Assembly: GCA_009602735.1 (NCBI GenBank)
Contig: WELA01010210.1
Span: 23,452 to 87,451 of the forward strand
Direction of reading: 5' to 3'
DNA length: 64,000 bases
Source: Mesotaenium endlicherianum
Taxonomy: Eukaryota; Streptophyta; Zygnematophyceae; Zygnematales; Mesotaeniaceae
The position numbers were made by a program, and so were the translations under genes. The notes below the pieces were generated by a model, which saw only the letters and a program-made list of their open reading frames with translations, ran no database searches and was not told the DNA's origin. Below are positions 20,635 to 31,831 of this stretch, piece by piece (within the stretch, counting starts at the first letter, position 1; each line of letters starts with the position of its first letter).

Positions 20635-23600
20635 GCCAAGAGCATACCACCCCAAGACCCACTTCACGAGAAGGCAACACGCCAAGTGAGGTGGAGACCC
20701 CCGTTGAAGACGACGTTCCAGCCCCAATGAGTTTGAGAGGTTACCTTGGAGGAGAGAAGGTCCACATCTTGGTGGATAGCGGAGCTCAAGGCAACTTCAT
20801 TGCTGCAGATTTTGCCACCAAGCACGGTATTACTATGCGAACTCTTGACCACGACGAGGAGATTATGATGCCCGATGGATTCTCCTATACTACCCCTTCC
20901 AAGAAGACGTACCCCTTGGCACTCTCTATCAAGTCCTTCAAGGATAGAGTAGTGTTCTCCCCCATGCAATTGGGCAAGTACGACGTCATCCTAGGGACGC
21001 CTTGGTTGACCAAGCACAACCCCCAAGTTGATTGGAGGACCGGTACTATCAAGATCAAGAATGACATCACTTCAAGAATCTGTATTTTGCGCGCAATCCA
21101 GAATATCCAGACCCAAGACATCCAGAAGCCGGCACACGAGATACTATTGTCCGCCCTCCAACTCAAGAGACTTGTGAGGAAGGGACACGAGCTTCTTTTG
21201 GCCTTGATCACGCCAAAAGACATCAAGAAAGACATCGAGAGTCAAGAAGGCAGCCCCGTTCCCAAGGAGATACAAGAAGTCTTTGAGGACTACAAAGAAG
21301 TGTTCTCCCCGGAATTGCCCAAGGGCCTACCCCCCAAAAGATTCGTAGACCACAAGATAGAGTTGGAGCCCGGAAGCAAGCCCATCTCTCGGCCTACGTT
21401 CAAAATGTCATACACGGAGCTAGACGAAGTCAAGAAGCAAATCAAGGAGCTACTGGAGCATGGCTTCATTCGACCTAGCAAGTCGCCATTTGGAGCCCCG
21501 GTGCTATTTGTCAAGAAGAAAGATGGTACCTTGAGGATGTGTGTGGACTATCGCGCCCTCAACAAGATCACCATCAAGAATCGATACCCGCTGCCGCGCA
21601 TGGATGAGCTCATGGACCGGCTGGTTGGAGCCAAGTACTTCACGAAGATTGACTTACGGAGCGGCTACCACCAGATTCGCATCGCAGAACCGGACATAGA
21701 GAAGACGGCATTCAGGACAAGATATGGACATTTTGAGTTCATGGTCCTGCCATTTGGACTCACCAACGCGCCAGCAACTTTCATGACTATGATGAACACC
21801 ATATTTCAGCCCATGTTGGACAGATTTGTGGTGGTATTCATCGATGACATCCTTATCTACAGCAAGACCCTTGAAGAGCATGCGAGACACTTGAAAGAAG
21901 TCCTTGAAGTATTGAAGCAAAACAAGCTGTTTGCGAAGGAGTCAAAATGCGAGTTTGCCAAACAAGAAGTGGAGTTCCTAGGTCTCCACGTGACTGCTGA
22001 TGGCATCAAGATAGACCCCAAGAAGACCACGGTGGTGGAGGAATGGCCAACCCCCACGACCAAGAAAGAACTCCAGTCATTCTTGGGATTTGCCAATTGG
22101 TACAGAAAATTCATCCAAGGCTTCTCGCACATAGCAGCCCCCCTGACAGATCTACTCAAGAAGGACAGGCTATATACATGGACCGAGAAAGAGGAAGAGG
22201 CATTTCAAGAGTTAAAGCGAAGATTGACCACATCCCCGGTGCTCACACTCCCAAGTCCAAACCCAGATTGGCCCTTCCACGTCATCACCGATGCATCTTC
22301 CTATGCAATAGGAGCAATCCTGCTTCAAGACCAAGGCAAGGGACTGCAGCCCATCGCCTACGAGTCAAGGAAGCTAAATCCAGCCGAGCAAAATTATACA
22401 ACCACGGAGCGAGAGGCATTGGCGATTGTACATGCCTTGAAGGTTTGGCGCTGCTACGTTGAAGGACGCAAAGTACTGGTCACCACGGACCACGAGGCGT
22501 TAAAGCACCTCCAGACGCAGCCGTATCTCTCAAGGAGACAAGCAAGATGGAGCGGATACTTGCAACAATACAACATCACGATTCAGTACCAGCCCGGCAA
22601 GACAAACCCGGCTGACCCCCTCTCAAGACTGCAATTAAATGCAGTGATGGTATCCCTGAAGACAGATCTGGAAGCTCGATTTTCAGCCGCCTATGAAAGA
22701 GACCCTTACTACAAGAACGGAGAAGCAGCCTTGGACCCATGCAAGAAGCAAGAAGGCAATTATTGGGTGAGGCAAGATACGGGCCAGAGATGTGTTCCTA
22801 ATGACTTAGACCTCCGGCTCTTGCTTCTACGAGAAGCACACGACAACCCTCTTGGAGGACACTTTGGAATCCTAAGGACCACGGGCGTTCTAGCTAGGAC
22901 TTATTGTTGGCCAGGCATGTCTAAGCAAGTCAAGGAGTACTGCAGGAGCTGTGACACATGCCAAAGAATCAAGCCATCATCGCAAAAGGCGGGAGGACTC
23001 CTCCAACCACTACCAATCCCCGAAAGACAATGGACGGACATCTCAATGGACCTTATCGTGGACTTGCCCGTGACACCTCGAGGCCATAATGCAATACTCA
23101 CGGTGGTGGACAGACTTACCAAGATGGCTCATTTTATTCCCACGACGACTAAGGCTACAGCACCACAACTTGCAAGACTCATCTTTGACAACATCTTCCG
23201 ACTCCATGGACTACCATCAAGAATTGTGTCAGATAGAGATCCAAGATTCACAAGCCATTTCTGGAAAAATCTCTTCAAGAACTTGGGTACATCGCTGGAT
23301 ATGTCTACTGCCTACCACCCACAATCAGATGGGCAAACCGAGCGTATGAATCGTACCCTAAAGACCTCTCTAAAGGCCTACGTGTCTACCCTCGAGCAAG
23401 ACTGGGACATGTACTTGACCCCCCTCGAGTTTGCCTACAACAACACTACGCAGGCCTCTACCCAAGAGTCCCCATTCTTCCTCAACTATGGCTTCCATCC
23501 GACCACGCCACTGAGCTTCACGGCTGGCCATGATGAAGTACCTGCAGCCACAGATTTTATGGAGACATTAGAAGCAGCCCTTACAGCAGCGAAGAAAGCT

Positions 23601-24221
23601 CTACAACACGCGCAAGATGCTCAAGCAAGAGTGGCGAACAGATCCAGAAGAGAAATTACGTACAGAGTGGGTGACAACGTGTTACTATCATCCAAGAACA
23701 TTTCCCTGAACAACAGGCCTGCCGGCAGCAAGTTCTCTCCCAAGTATTTGGGACCCTTCAAGATTATCCAGCAAGTCAACCCCGTTGCTTTCAAGCTAGA
23801 ACTTCCCCAGACTATGCACATCGACCCCGTATTCCACGCTTCCCTCTTCAAGCCATATGTGCAACCCGACAACAAGTTCCCAGGACGTGTGACAACCCCA
23901 CCAGCCCCAACAATAGTGGATGATCATTTGGAGTACGAAGTGGAAGACATAGTGGCTATGAGAAATTTCAGGAGACAGCAGCAATACTTGATCAAGTGGA
24001 AAGGATATCCAGATTCGGAGAATAGTTGGGTGGCGGCGCACTACCTTGACAAAGTTCAGAGAAAGTTGAAGCGCTTCCATGCCGCCAACCCCCATCTTGG
24101 ACCAGCCCCAAGTCTCTCTACTAGAAGCCCGAAGACTTCAGGGAGGCAGCCTGCCACCATCAAGAAGCAGCAGAAGACCCCTTGGAGGCAGCCTGCAAGA
24201 ACAAGAAAGAGGAAAAATTGA
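20556..24221 (+). CDS. pol: Element C' Pol: protease, RT, RNase H, integrase, chromodomain
   Basis: 1221 codons open in the -1 frame relative to gag. The ATG at 20556 lies in the overlap; translation more likely enters by frameshift at 20613. Domains: aspartic protease with DSG at 74-76; RT with [17 protein letters not shown] and catalytic FIDD at 428-431; RNase H from ITDASS; integrase zinc domain (H-x4-H ... CRSCDTC); catalytic core D832, D893 and E929, exactly a DD35E spacing; then the GPFKI-type tail; chromodomain about 1127-1175 ([11 protein letters not shown] ... [15 protein letters not shown]); and a basic C-terminus. Chromodomains steer integration to methylated histone H3, which classes this as a chromovirus. 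No internal stop or frameshift was seen. Confidence 0.95.
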   Translation: MLLLQGKRPLCTFMPQKVVKKRTAPVGQEHTTPRPTSREGNTPSEVETPVEDDVPAPMSLRGYLGGEKVHILVDSGAQGNFIAADFATKHGITMRTLDHDEEIMMPDGFSYTTPSKKTYPLALSIKSFKDRVVFSPMQLGKYDVILGTPWLTKHNPQVDWRTGTIKIKNDITSRICILRAIQNIQTQDIQKPAHEILLSALQLKRLVRKGHELLLALITPKDIKKDIESQEGSPVPKEIQEVFEDYKEVFSPELPKGLPPKRFVDHKIELEPGSKPISRPTFKMSYTELDEVKKQIKELLEHGFIRPSKSPFGAPVLFVKKKDGTLRMCVDYRALNKITIKNRYPLPRMDELMDRLVGAKYFTKIDLRSGYHQIRIAEPDIEKTAFRTRYGHFEFMVLPFGLTNAPATFMTMMNTIFQPMLDRFVVVFIDDILIYSKTLEEHARHLKEVLEVLKQNKLFAKESKCEFAKQEVEFLGLHVTADGIKIDPKKTTVVEEWPTPTTKKELQSFLGFANWYRKFIQGFSHIAAPLTDLLKKDRLYTWTEKEEEAFQELKRRLTTSPVLTLPSPNPDWPFHVITDASSYAIGAILLQDQGKGLQPIAYESRKLNPAEQNYTTTEREALAIVHALKVWRCYVEGRKVLVTTDHEALKHLQTQPYLSRRQARWSGYLQQYNITIQYQPGKTNPADPLSRLQLNAVMVSLKTDLEARFSAAYERDPYYKNGEAALDPCKKQEGNYWVRQDTGQRCVPNDLDLRLLLLREAHDNPLGGHFGILRTTGVLARTYCWPGMSKQVKEYCRSCDTCQRIKPSSQKAGGLLQPLPIPERQWTDISMDLIVDLPVTPRGHNAILTVVDRLTKMAHFIPTTTKATAPQLARLIFDNIFRLHGLPSRIVSDRDPRFTSHFWKNLFKNLGTSLDMSTAYHPQSDGQTERMNRTLKTSLKAYVSTLEQDWDMYLTPLEFAYNNTTQASTQESPFFLNYGFHPTTPLSFTAGHDEVPAATDFMETLEAALTAAKKALQHAQDAQARVANRSRREITYRVGDNVLLSSKNISLNNRPAGSKFSPKYLGPFKIIQQVNPVAFKLELPQTMHIDPVFHASLFKPYVQPDNKFPGRVTTPPAPTIVDDHLEYEVEDIVAMRNFRRQQQYLIKWKGYPDSENSWVAAHYLDKVQRKLKRFHAANPHLGPAPSLSTRSPKTSGRQPATIKKQQKTPWRQPARTRKRKN
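20613..20619 (+). promoter_or_regulatory. Canonical -1 ribosomal frameshift site A AAA AAC between gag and pol
   Basis: In gag frame the codons are TCA AAA AAC GGA, giving the slippery heptamer A AAA AAC five codons before the gag stop (20632-20634). Slipping back one base enters the pol frame directly. The pattern X XXY YYZ is met exactly. A downstream GGACAGCGCCGGTAGGCC segment could form structure, but I did not fold it. Confidence 0.75.
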
Positions 24222-24990
24222 CATTAGACACTCTTCTCTTCTCGCAGTTTCTGGACAGAAAACTAAAACTGCTACTGGTAATAGGTCTCTGCATAATAAA
24301 TTCTGAAAATTTACCTGGCTGTAGTCCATGAGTAGCCGGTCATTTAGAGTCCAAGTTTGCTCAATTTGGAGCACTGGTGAGAGAGATATGATGCTCTAAG
24401 TAGAAGGGGGTCAGGCTGCTGGCATTGTTAGGACAGAATATGCCTTCTGACATTGTGCCTTCCCCTGAACTTGGAATGCTCTGAAACTCAAGACTCTGGT
24501 AGAACATCTTACAGCGCCCAGTTTGAGACTTAGTTTGCAGAATTTGGAGAAGTATAGAAGGACTTATGATTTTCAGAAGTTTCTGCACAGATTTGGAGGA
24601 GTGCCTACTCTCTCAGCTCTCAACGACACTCCAGAAATGAGAATGCTCTCAAATTTGGTGACCCGGTAGAGTTCTCCGACGCGGTCCGTCTGGCACTCGA
24701 ATTTTCAGATTTGGAGCAGTTCTGTGGCCGCTATGAATTTTTGAATTCGTGGCAGATTCTGGGCCAACTTGTACAATTTTCTTTATCATTAAGGAGTAGG
24801 CTAGCCAATAAGGTCACACCACCTACGACCTTGCCTAGTCTACCTTACATGTGTAGCACCTGACTTGGCGCCTTTGACTAGTCCTCTTCACATGTGTGGC
24901 ATCTGACTTGAAACTGTTGACTAGTTTGCTCCACATGTGTAAGACCTGACTTGACGCGCCGAGACGTCGCTTTTTCTATCGGGGGGGTGA
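24222..24990 (+). other. C' 3' untranslated region, 43-bp triplicate and polypurine tract
   Basis: Non-coding. Imperfect 43-bp units starting ACATGTGT lie at 24847, 24890 and 24933, the first two with TGACTAGT. GGGGGGGTGA at 24981-24990 is the polypurine tract directly before the 3' LTR. Confidence 0.8.
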
Positions 24991-25493
24991 TGTAGTGATT
25001 TGAGTTATTATATATTAGTTTGCATATATTTTAATGTTTTCAAATATATTTGGAGTAGTATTGTGTGGAGTCAAGTGTGAATAGGTACTCTAGTAACTTG
25101 GTTCATGTCCTTTGAACCTTCCAAGGCATTTTCGAAGTTAGAGGAAAGACCTAGAAGAACTCCATGTGGCAAAAGTCAGATGTGCCATTTTTAGGTCAAA
25201 AGGACATGTGTACATTATTCTAGAAAGAGGTGGCAAGTTTTGGGATGTGTTGGGTGCCAACACATCAACATACACCTTCCTAGAAATTACTTATGTAGCA
25301 AGTATATAAACAAGAGCTAGAACATAGAAAGACATTCCAGAATCACTCTTGTACTTGCCAAAATCCAGAAATATATTAACTTTCAAGAAGCCATCTCTCT
25401 TTCAAGAAGCTACCACTTGTGTTCAAAGATCCTTGTCTTGAATAGATAAAGTATTCTGTTTTACTAAGTACTTTATCTATCTGTTTCACTACA
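24991..25493 (+). repeat. 3' LTR of element C'
   Basis: 503 bp, same ends as the 5' LTR. It is followed by the GATAC target duplication. Confidence 0.95.
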
Positions 25494-25498
25494 GATAC

Positions 25499-25692
25499 TA
25501 TAGTGTCAAAGTTTTGTAAGCTGTGACTTGGTGAAAGTAAAGCAAAAGTCCTAGTGGGAGATTTTCTTTGAAACTTTGTGTTGTTGTGTTCTCCTGCTTA
25601 GACGTGATTTCTGGAAACTATGACTTGTACACTTGTGCAACCCTCAACTTGGGCAAAAGCCTATTTAGAAGTACGACGCTTCTGTCCTTGCA
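25499..25692 (+). repeat. LTR of element A, remaining part
   Basis: It continues the sequence cut at 18813 and ends TCCTTGCA. The same TGCA is also the start of the next repeat copy. Confidence 0.6.
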
Positions 25693-26036
25693 AGGCACAA
25701 TGAAAGATAGAAAACTTTTTTGCAAAAGTTGCTAAGTCCTGAGATAGAAACTAAGGAGGAACAGCTCAGTGTGGAAACACTAAGTGATGACCCCCTCTCT
25801 GAATGGTGCAAGTGCAGGAAGACCAGAAATGAGTCAATCGCAGTCAGCCTGCCATTGACACGTGCAAAGGGCAATCGACTACGTCAATTCCCCACGTGCA
25901 GAGATGCATCGACCAGTAAACAAGGGAAAGCCCACACGCAAGAAGGACCACCGACACATCAACCAGGTCGACGACACACGTGATGGAAAGCCACACGCGT
26001 ATCCAGATCCCGACGCCATTAGGCACGACAGAAAGC
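25689..26036 (+). repeat. Second copy of the 5' part of the A LTR
   Basis: TGCAAGG...AATGAAAG followed by GCAAAAGTTGCTAAGTC and GATGACCCCCTCTCT...GGTGCAAGTGCAGGAAGACC matches 17403-17740 closely, then homology stops. This is either a tandem LTR fragment or an internally repeated LTR. The stretch 26037-26533 after it holds nothing I recognise. Confidence 0.65.
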
Positions 26037-26533
26037 CCACCTAAGCTCGCCTCAGCCCACCTCAGCAAAAACCAAGCCAAACTGGCCCAAAAATTGCAAA
26101 GAATGCAAAACAATGCCAAAAAAATGTCCAAGGACATAGTATTGCTTGGTACAGACGAAGCGCAACCTTAGGACAGGCACATATACAGGTTGAAGTCTTG
26201 AAGGTATGTGCAATCATCTTCTAATGTGTTCATTGTGTGGCACTCATTGTGCTCGTTTGTCATATGTGCGACACCACACGCCCATTGACCATTCTCAGGG
26301 TATATCAACGCGGCTAGGCTGAAGCGTTCAGAGACACTCCAGAAATGCCTATATGCACAGCATGTTAGCAGCAATGCTATCAACATGAAGTGTTGTATGG
26401 GGGGCTTGTTTTTCCAATCAAGCGCGTCCATAGCAAAGTCAAGCCTGAGCGTGGCATTTGGTTGCTTGGAATTTGTTATGAGCTCATGTCGAGTTGTTGG
26501 TTGTTTATATTCTTCTACTTCTCTTTCATCCAG

Positions 26534-27213
26534 GATTTGAGCTCCGTACCCAGCGCCATGTCGTACCAGACCTGAGAGAGGGGAAAGTTATCATCACCAA
26601 AATAAGTCAGCACCACCCTGGAGTGGACGACACTACCCCGCTTGATGGAAACTCATCACCTAGCACCCGCGGGGTGTCTCCAAGTACATCAATTGAATCC
26701 ACCGCACGTTCTGCACCAGATGTAAAGCAGCTGAAAAGGAAACTCGTTGAAGAGGAAGAGATGGAAGAAGAACATAAGTGGATGCAACTTAAATCATTGT
26801 TGCAAGAAGTATCACAGCGAGGTATAAAATTCTTGAGGATGCAACAAGGAGAACCAGCAAAAGAGAAGTCTTTGCGCGAGGCGAGAGCAACTTTTGAAAT
26901 ATATGTTGTGCATGAGTAAGCTTCTCTCTCTCACCCCCCCTCTCTCTCTTTTTGTACGTGCATGTGCACGCTCATATGTGTGTGTGTGTGTGTGCGCGCG
27001 CGAGCTTGAGTGCGTGCTTATGCCTGCTTGTGCGTCCGTGCTCATATCCGTACTTGGATGTTGCAACCAGCATGAATTGACCCACATTCTTTGTTGTGAA
27101 TGTGTCTCTCTGGGGGGGGAAGGGGGGAGGGGAAAGAAAGCAGGTCTGCGAGCACGAGCTTTGCGTGCCAAGTTGGCCGTGTGGAGGAATGGCAAGAAAG
27201 CAAGGAGGAGGTG
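26534..27213 (+). CDS. Partial coiled-coil gene of unknown function (left arm)
   Basis: A probable exon, 26534-26915, lies between a CAG acceptor and a GTAAGC donor. It encodes STSIESTARSAPDV followed by a charged, Lys/Glu-rich helix (KRKLVEEEEMEEEHKWMQ and on), a likely coiled coil. A second possible exon is about 27147-27213 (ending VEEWQESKEE before GTGCGT). The S-T-x-R-S-A-P-D-V motif and coiled coil recur in the minus-strand gene at 36.3-38 kb. The upstream part is lost or displaced by the retroelements ending at 26036. I recognise no family; it may be a pseudogene. Confidence 0.35.
26977..27002. repeat. (TG)n(CG)n microsatellite
   Basis: An alternating TG run passes into CG, in an intron or untranslated part of the coiled-coil gene. 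Alternating purine-pyrimidine DNA of this kind can adopt Z-form. Confidence 0.8.
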
Positions 27214-29264
27214 CGTTTGTGCCAGTGGATGTGCATGCGTGGGTTTTTCCTACTCAATGCATAGTTAGTTAAATCAAGGGCATTGAGCCCTCCCTTGGCC
27301 TTTTGTTGGTTCCTCCTTGCATCCTGGGAGGATCTTTAAGCTTGCCCTGGTCTCGTGGGCTTACGTTCGTTTGGCCGTGCCTCATCTCCTCCATACCCTT
27401 GACGTAGATTGAGTTGTTTACATCATTGCAGGCACGTGACTTCACTGATGGAGGCAACTCTCGCTACCCACACAGCAAGAGGAACGCAACATAATAGGCG
27501 ATTTGTGTGCACATTATGAAGCATCAGGTATGGTGCACCAAGATTACCATTGTCCTGTCCGCGCGTAACTGTAATAATCCAATACTCAACTCTGCATTGA
27601 TTGGAATGCCATCTTGCCAGCAACACAAGCTAGTAACACAAGATATAAGTGCCTGCCCATCTTCTCTCACTTTTTGTGATGGCGGGGATTGCTTCTTTAC
27701 GAGCAGTTACGGGATCTACAAATTTTGTGAGAAAGGTTAGGTTCTCTTCCAGCTCTCCCTTTCCGCCCATGTGTGTTGAGCGTGCACGTGTACATGCAAG
27801 TGTAATAAATGCTTTCTAGTACTAGTGTAAGTGTATTTTAAAAATGTGCTTAGTAGTAAAAAAGCAAGTGGCCTTTCCTTGGCCTCTGGACGTGTGCTGC
27901 AGGTGGTCCTTGTTTCCAAAAGTAAACATGTGCAATCGCTTCATCATCAATCATGCGTTACATCCTCGTTTATGATGTACACAGCCATTCTTCCATCTCT
28001 TTGACCAAGACACGGTCAAACCAATTTATGGTTATGAAGACACTGACTTGGAGAAAGTTTCAACCAACTTCGTGGCATAAGCAAGTTTACGATTGTAGTC
28101 TTGCTAATAACTCATTCATTTTTGGTTGTGAGAAGGGTGCAGTGGAAAATAGGCTTATGACGTTACCACACAATTGTGAAAGGAAGGGTGCCTAGTTGCA
28201 TTCAATACATGCTGTATGTGTTTGTGTAGTGAAGTGCCACAGCTTGTAAGGTTTCTATAGTTTGTGCTTATGTCACGATTCAACACATCGCTGCACTATC
28301 ACAACTAACATGTCTGCAAAGAGTACTCGTCAAGAAGAAGCAGAATGCACCCACCGCTGTCTATGACATAGCTGTTGCTAAATATACTAGCCAATATAGG
28401 CGCCGAAATAAGCGTGGTCTATGGCTCCAAGAGCATGCATTGAATACTAGAGTGGTCCTAAATGGGCAAGCTAACCAAATTCGACCTGCAGAACAAACCA
28501 ACGATTCTCGCGAGAGCAGGCTGCAGATCACCTGCACACGCTGTAGTGATCGAGAAATTTACTTGATCTAAAAGGTCCCCCTCCTTTTGTGCTCACCAAG
28601 AGATGATTAGTACACCAACATGTCCATTTACAACAACTACATCAAGAAAAAGATCACCAGAAAAGTATCTACCATTCCTTTGTCCTGTCACGTGGTGGCA
28701 AATAGGACGCTACTATTGCTGTTTCCCGCGTCTGCACTACATCCCATTCTCAGCGTCCTCCGCTGAGTGAGCTCGTTGCCGTGGCCCCCCTCGGGGAGTA
28801 AATGTCCAGCATAAGCCAACGACCCTGCCCTTGACACACGCAAAAGCAGAGCCCAGACAAATAGATGATTCAGAAGACTGCACTGGAAGCCTGCATGTGG
28901 ATGATGCTCATCAATCGCATAAAAAGGTCACATGCGCCTCAAAACATCACCCTCATCCTGCCCACTTGACAGCGTATCCTGCAGATTGCCCTCCTCTCCC
29001 AGCAATCCGCAACCTTGATGACCAACAGCGTAGAATAAAGCCAGAGCAGACGACTACAAGTCTCGTGGCAATGACTCAAGAATCAGGCTTTTGATGTTGG
29101 ATGTGAGCAAAGAAGCAACAGAGGCAGGCCCGGGGGCTAAGAAGATTCACACCACCGGGAAATTGCCCCTGGTGCATCCACAGTAACCTAGAAGCTACCA
29201 CGAGTCAACAAAAATTGGCAAATCCTGAAACAGAGGAAGAGGTACATAGGATGTGTACCTGCGT
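27214..29264. other. Two kb without a convincing gene
   Basis: One short possible exon lies between an acceptor at about 27431 and GTATGG at about 27529; otherwise no coding signal or known repeat. It separates the left coiled-coil gene from the 3' end of the left F-box pseudogene. Confidence 0.4.
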
Positions 29265-31191
29265 CTATTGCCTCTGTACATGTCGCGCATTTTGCGTATT
29301 GCTTTGGCCTGCAACGATGTGGCACAAGGGACAAGGAACCGGGGACACAACAAGACAAGCTTGAATTAAGCCATAGAATCGCATGCAGATGTTGCTCGAG
29401 GCATAGCAAGGCAATGTCATGCACGCACGCAGACAGATAGTGCACAGAAGATCAGGAGTAGAAGAGCCGAGCATCAGGAAATCCAGCCACACATTCTTCG
29501 TACGTTCAGGTTGCTGAAGGTCAAAGACTGTCACCACCTCTTGCGCCCTCTTCGGCGTGAGGCAGGGCAACGCCGGCGTGAGCAAGAATGCCGTGCTTGT
29601 GATTGACGAGTCGACGCCGCCAACTGCCAGCCGGGACCTGGTATCGGAGAACAACTGCCTAGCGTGGCCAAGCGGCAGAAACTGGCACTTCTGTCCCGGC
29701 CCTGCGTACTGTGCATAGCTCTCAAACTTGCGACACTTCGCCTGATAGACTACGCTCTGAGTAGTGGTGACTAGGCACCCGCAGTGCACGGTGACAGCCG
29801 TGCTGGCGGGGAGCCTGGCTACCCCCACCACGCAATCCAGCATCACGCAGGACAGGAGGAGGTCTTGCAGGGCCTGCAGGCGGCCCACGTCAAGTACCCC
29901 TGTGCAGTTGGCCACCATGGCGTAGCTGGTGAGCAGGGTCAAGGATGTTAGCTGCAGAGGCAGTTGGCCAAAGTCAGGCCAAGCCACTACCTAGTGAAGC
30001 TCCAGGTACAAGGATCGGAGCTTGGGGGTGAACGTAATCAAATTCCGCTGGAAAGACATCTGCGACGATATTTTTAGAGTAACGTCTTCCAGAGAAGGCA
30101 GCAGCCTCCCCACGAGAGGCATACTCTCACTGTAGACAAACAATTTTTTCAGACTAGAGCTCATAAGGCCGTGCCCGGAAGGGTCCCGAAGTTCACCCAT
30201 AGATTTGACAACAATATCTAATGACGTGAGGAAGGGCAGCCTGGCAATGGTGTCAGACGCACTGTGACCAAGGTACTTATGCATTGAAGCTATCCAGAGC
30301 CGCTGGAGAGAGCGCGTAGAGTCTGAGTACTGGACTTCAAACGTCACCCTCTTGTCTCTTTTCTGGTCTAACAGTTCCAGGGCAACACAGGCGTGCAGTT
30401 CTGCCAGCCAGGGCGGCAGCTGGTGCACGCGAGACATGCCAGGGAGCGCCAAGAACACCTCCTGCAGCTGGGGCAGCCCCAAGATGGACTTACTCATGGG
30501 CAGAGTCTCCTGGCCCTCGGGGAACATTGAACTATCGTATTGCATATCTAAAGCCCTCAGATGGACCAGATTACTGAAATCTACATCCATCAGCAGGGCA
30601 CGGGCACGATTGTTGAAAAAAGACCCATTGCAAGCCGTCCTTTGTTGTCCAGACTGGGGAAGAAGAGGCCCAGCTCCTGAAGCCCAGTCCTGTGGAAGAG
30701 GAAGTAGGCGAGATCTGGTAGAGCCACCCACCCATAACACTGAATCTTGAACTCCAAGATTTTTAGTGAAGGGAGTCCTGTGGCCATGCCCCGAAGAAGC
30801 TGTCTGATATCAAAGCCACCCCACCTTTTGTCCTCTTTCAACCGGACAACATTCACGTGGATGAAAGATTGCAACGCAGTGAGTATCCCACATCACCCTC
30901 AGGTGCCCTCAGAGACACGGCCCTTGCGCAGCCATTGACAGCCTTCCTCCATCTGTTGCACACTACCCTGTAGAGACCTTCCCGCTTGCCGCCATCATCA
31001 TTCTCTGTACTAGACAAGGTCTTTTGCAGAATGAGCTGCAGAACCTCGTCTGGAAGATTGTGGATGCTCGTGCCTGTGAAGCATTTCTTCTCAACTGCCT
31101 TGCTAAAAATTCTAGCTATATGCACTAGTTCCTCTCTTCTCGGTTTCTTCAAGGAACCTTCCAACAAGGAACTCTTGTCGACAGTTTCCAT
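29265..31191 (-). pseudogene. F-box/leucine-rich repeat protein, left copy, broken
   Basis: Starts METVDKSSLLEGSLKKPRRE at 31191. The F-box core is IHNLPDEVLQLILQKTLS, followed by VCNRWRKAVNGCARAV. A frameshift near 30875 moves to IRQLLRGMATGLPSLKILEF, a second near 30605 to RARALLMDVDFSNLVHL and the leucine-rich part. A TAG at 29991 interrupts LYLELH before AWPDFGQLPLQL. Homology to the plus-strand copy at 31832 is collinear throughout. An intact F-box protein would bind Skp1 in an SCF ubiquitin ligase and select substrates through the leucine-rich region. With two frameshifts and one stop, this copy is a pseudogene unless short introns remove the breaks. Confidence 0.8.
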
Positions 31192-31831
31192 AACCACTAC
31201 GCTTTAAGCCTGACAGGTAGCTATTTGCATTCCAATGACCATAGGTAAGACCTCGTGTCCCGAATGTGCAGGCAGAGAGTATTCGCGTCACCTAGTGCGA
31301 GAGATACTTATCCTCATGCATGCTTATCCACTAAAAATCAATGACTTGCATTTGAACGCATAATTTTGTGCTGCTCCTTGGCACTTGCACTGATATCCTC
31401 AATATTCCCCAATGGTCATTCAAGCCCCTTACAACAGGTTCACAGTAGGTACAATGGTATACAAGCTTCTACAGTGGCTTCCAAGCTAGAAAGCAAGCGG
31501 AAGAACATTCTGAGAGCTGCAAGTGGCTGCAAGGCAGCGACAACATGGTCGGTCACGGCAGTCACTTCGAGCGATGCACCATCTCTCGCTCTGGAGCAAC
31601 AAATGAAATGCCACGTTCTATACCAGAGGCGGACGGAAGCATCGTCAGCAGACATTACGTCATAAAGTGATGTAAAGTGATAACCTTTTTATCTGCTGAT
31701 AAGATCTGTCTTCGTGCTGTTGCAGACAGGCAAAAGCAGAGCGGCTGGGAGAAGTAGTTTATACAGAGCTAGTGACATGCACATTTGTAGATAAAAGGTT
31801 GGCAAAGTGTCTATACCTGCACATTAGAAGA
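31192..31831. promoter_or_regulatory. Shared 5' region between divergent F-box copies
   Basis: 640 bp between two head-to-head paralogous genes, so it must hold both promoters or what remains of them. No clear TATA box or coding potential was found. It includes the axis of the apparent inverted duplication, near 31.5 kb. Confidence 0.45.

Larger units (their letters stand above)
18809..25498 (+). mobile_element. Element C': nearly intact Ty3/gypsy chromovirus with target duplication
   Basis: 18814-25493 with perfect 5-bp target duplications GATAC at 18809-18813 and 25494-25498. Both LTRs are 503 bp with TGTAGTGA...TCACTACA ends; by eye they differ at about six positions, all in the first 160 bp. 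Gag (426 aa) and pol (1221 aa) are uninterrupted and overlap in the -1 frame. A tRNA-Met type primer site, a TATA box and a polypurine tract are present. It inserted into the LTR of element A. All parts needed for autonomous transposition appear present. Confidence 0.95.

Noticed and set aside
26894-27268. 124-codon frame over the TG/CG repeat
   Set aside because: Translation is a Cys/Val/Arg-rich product of the microsatellite.
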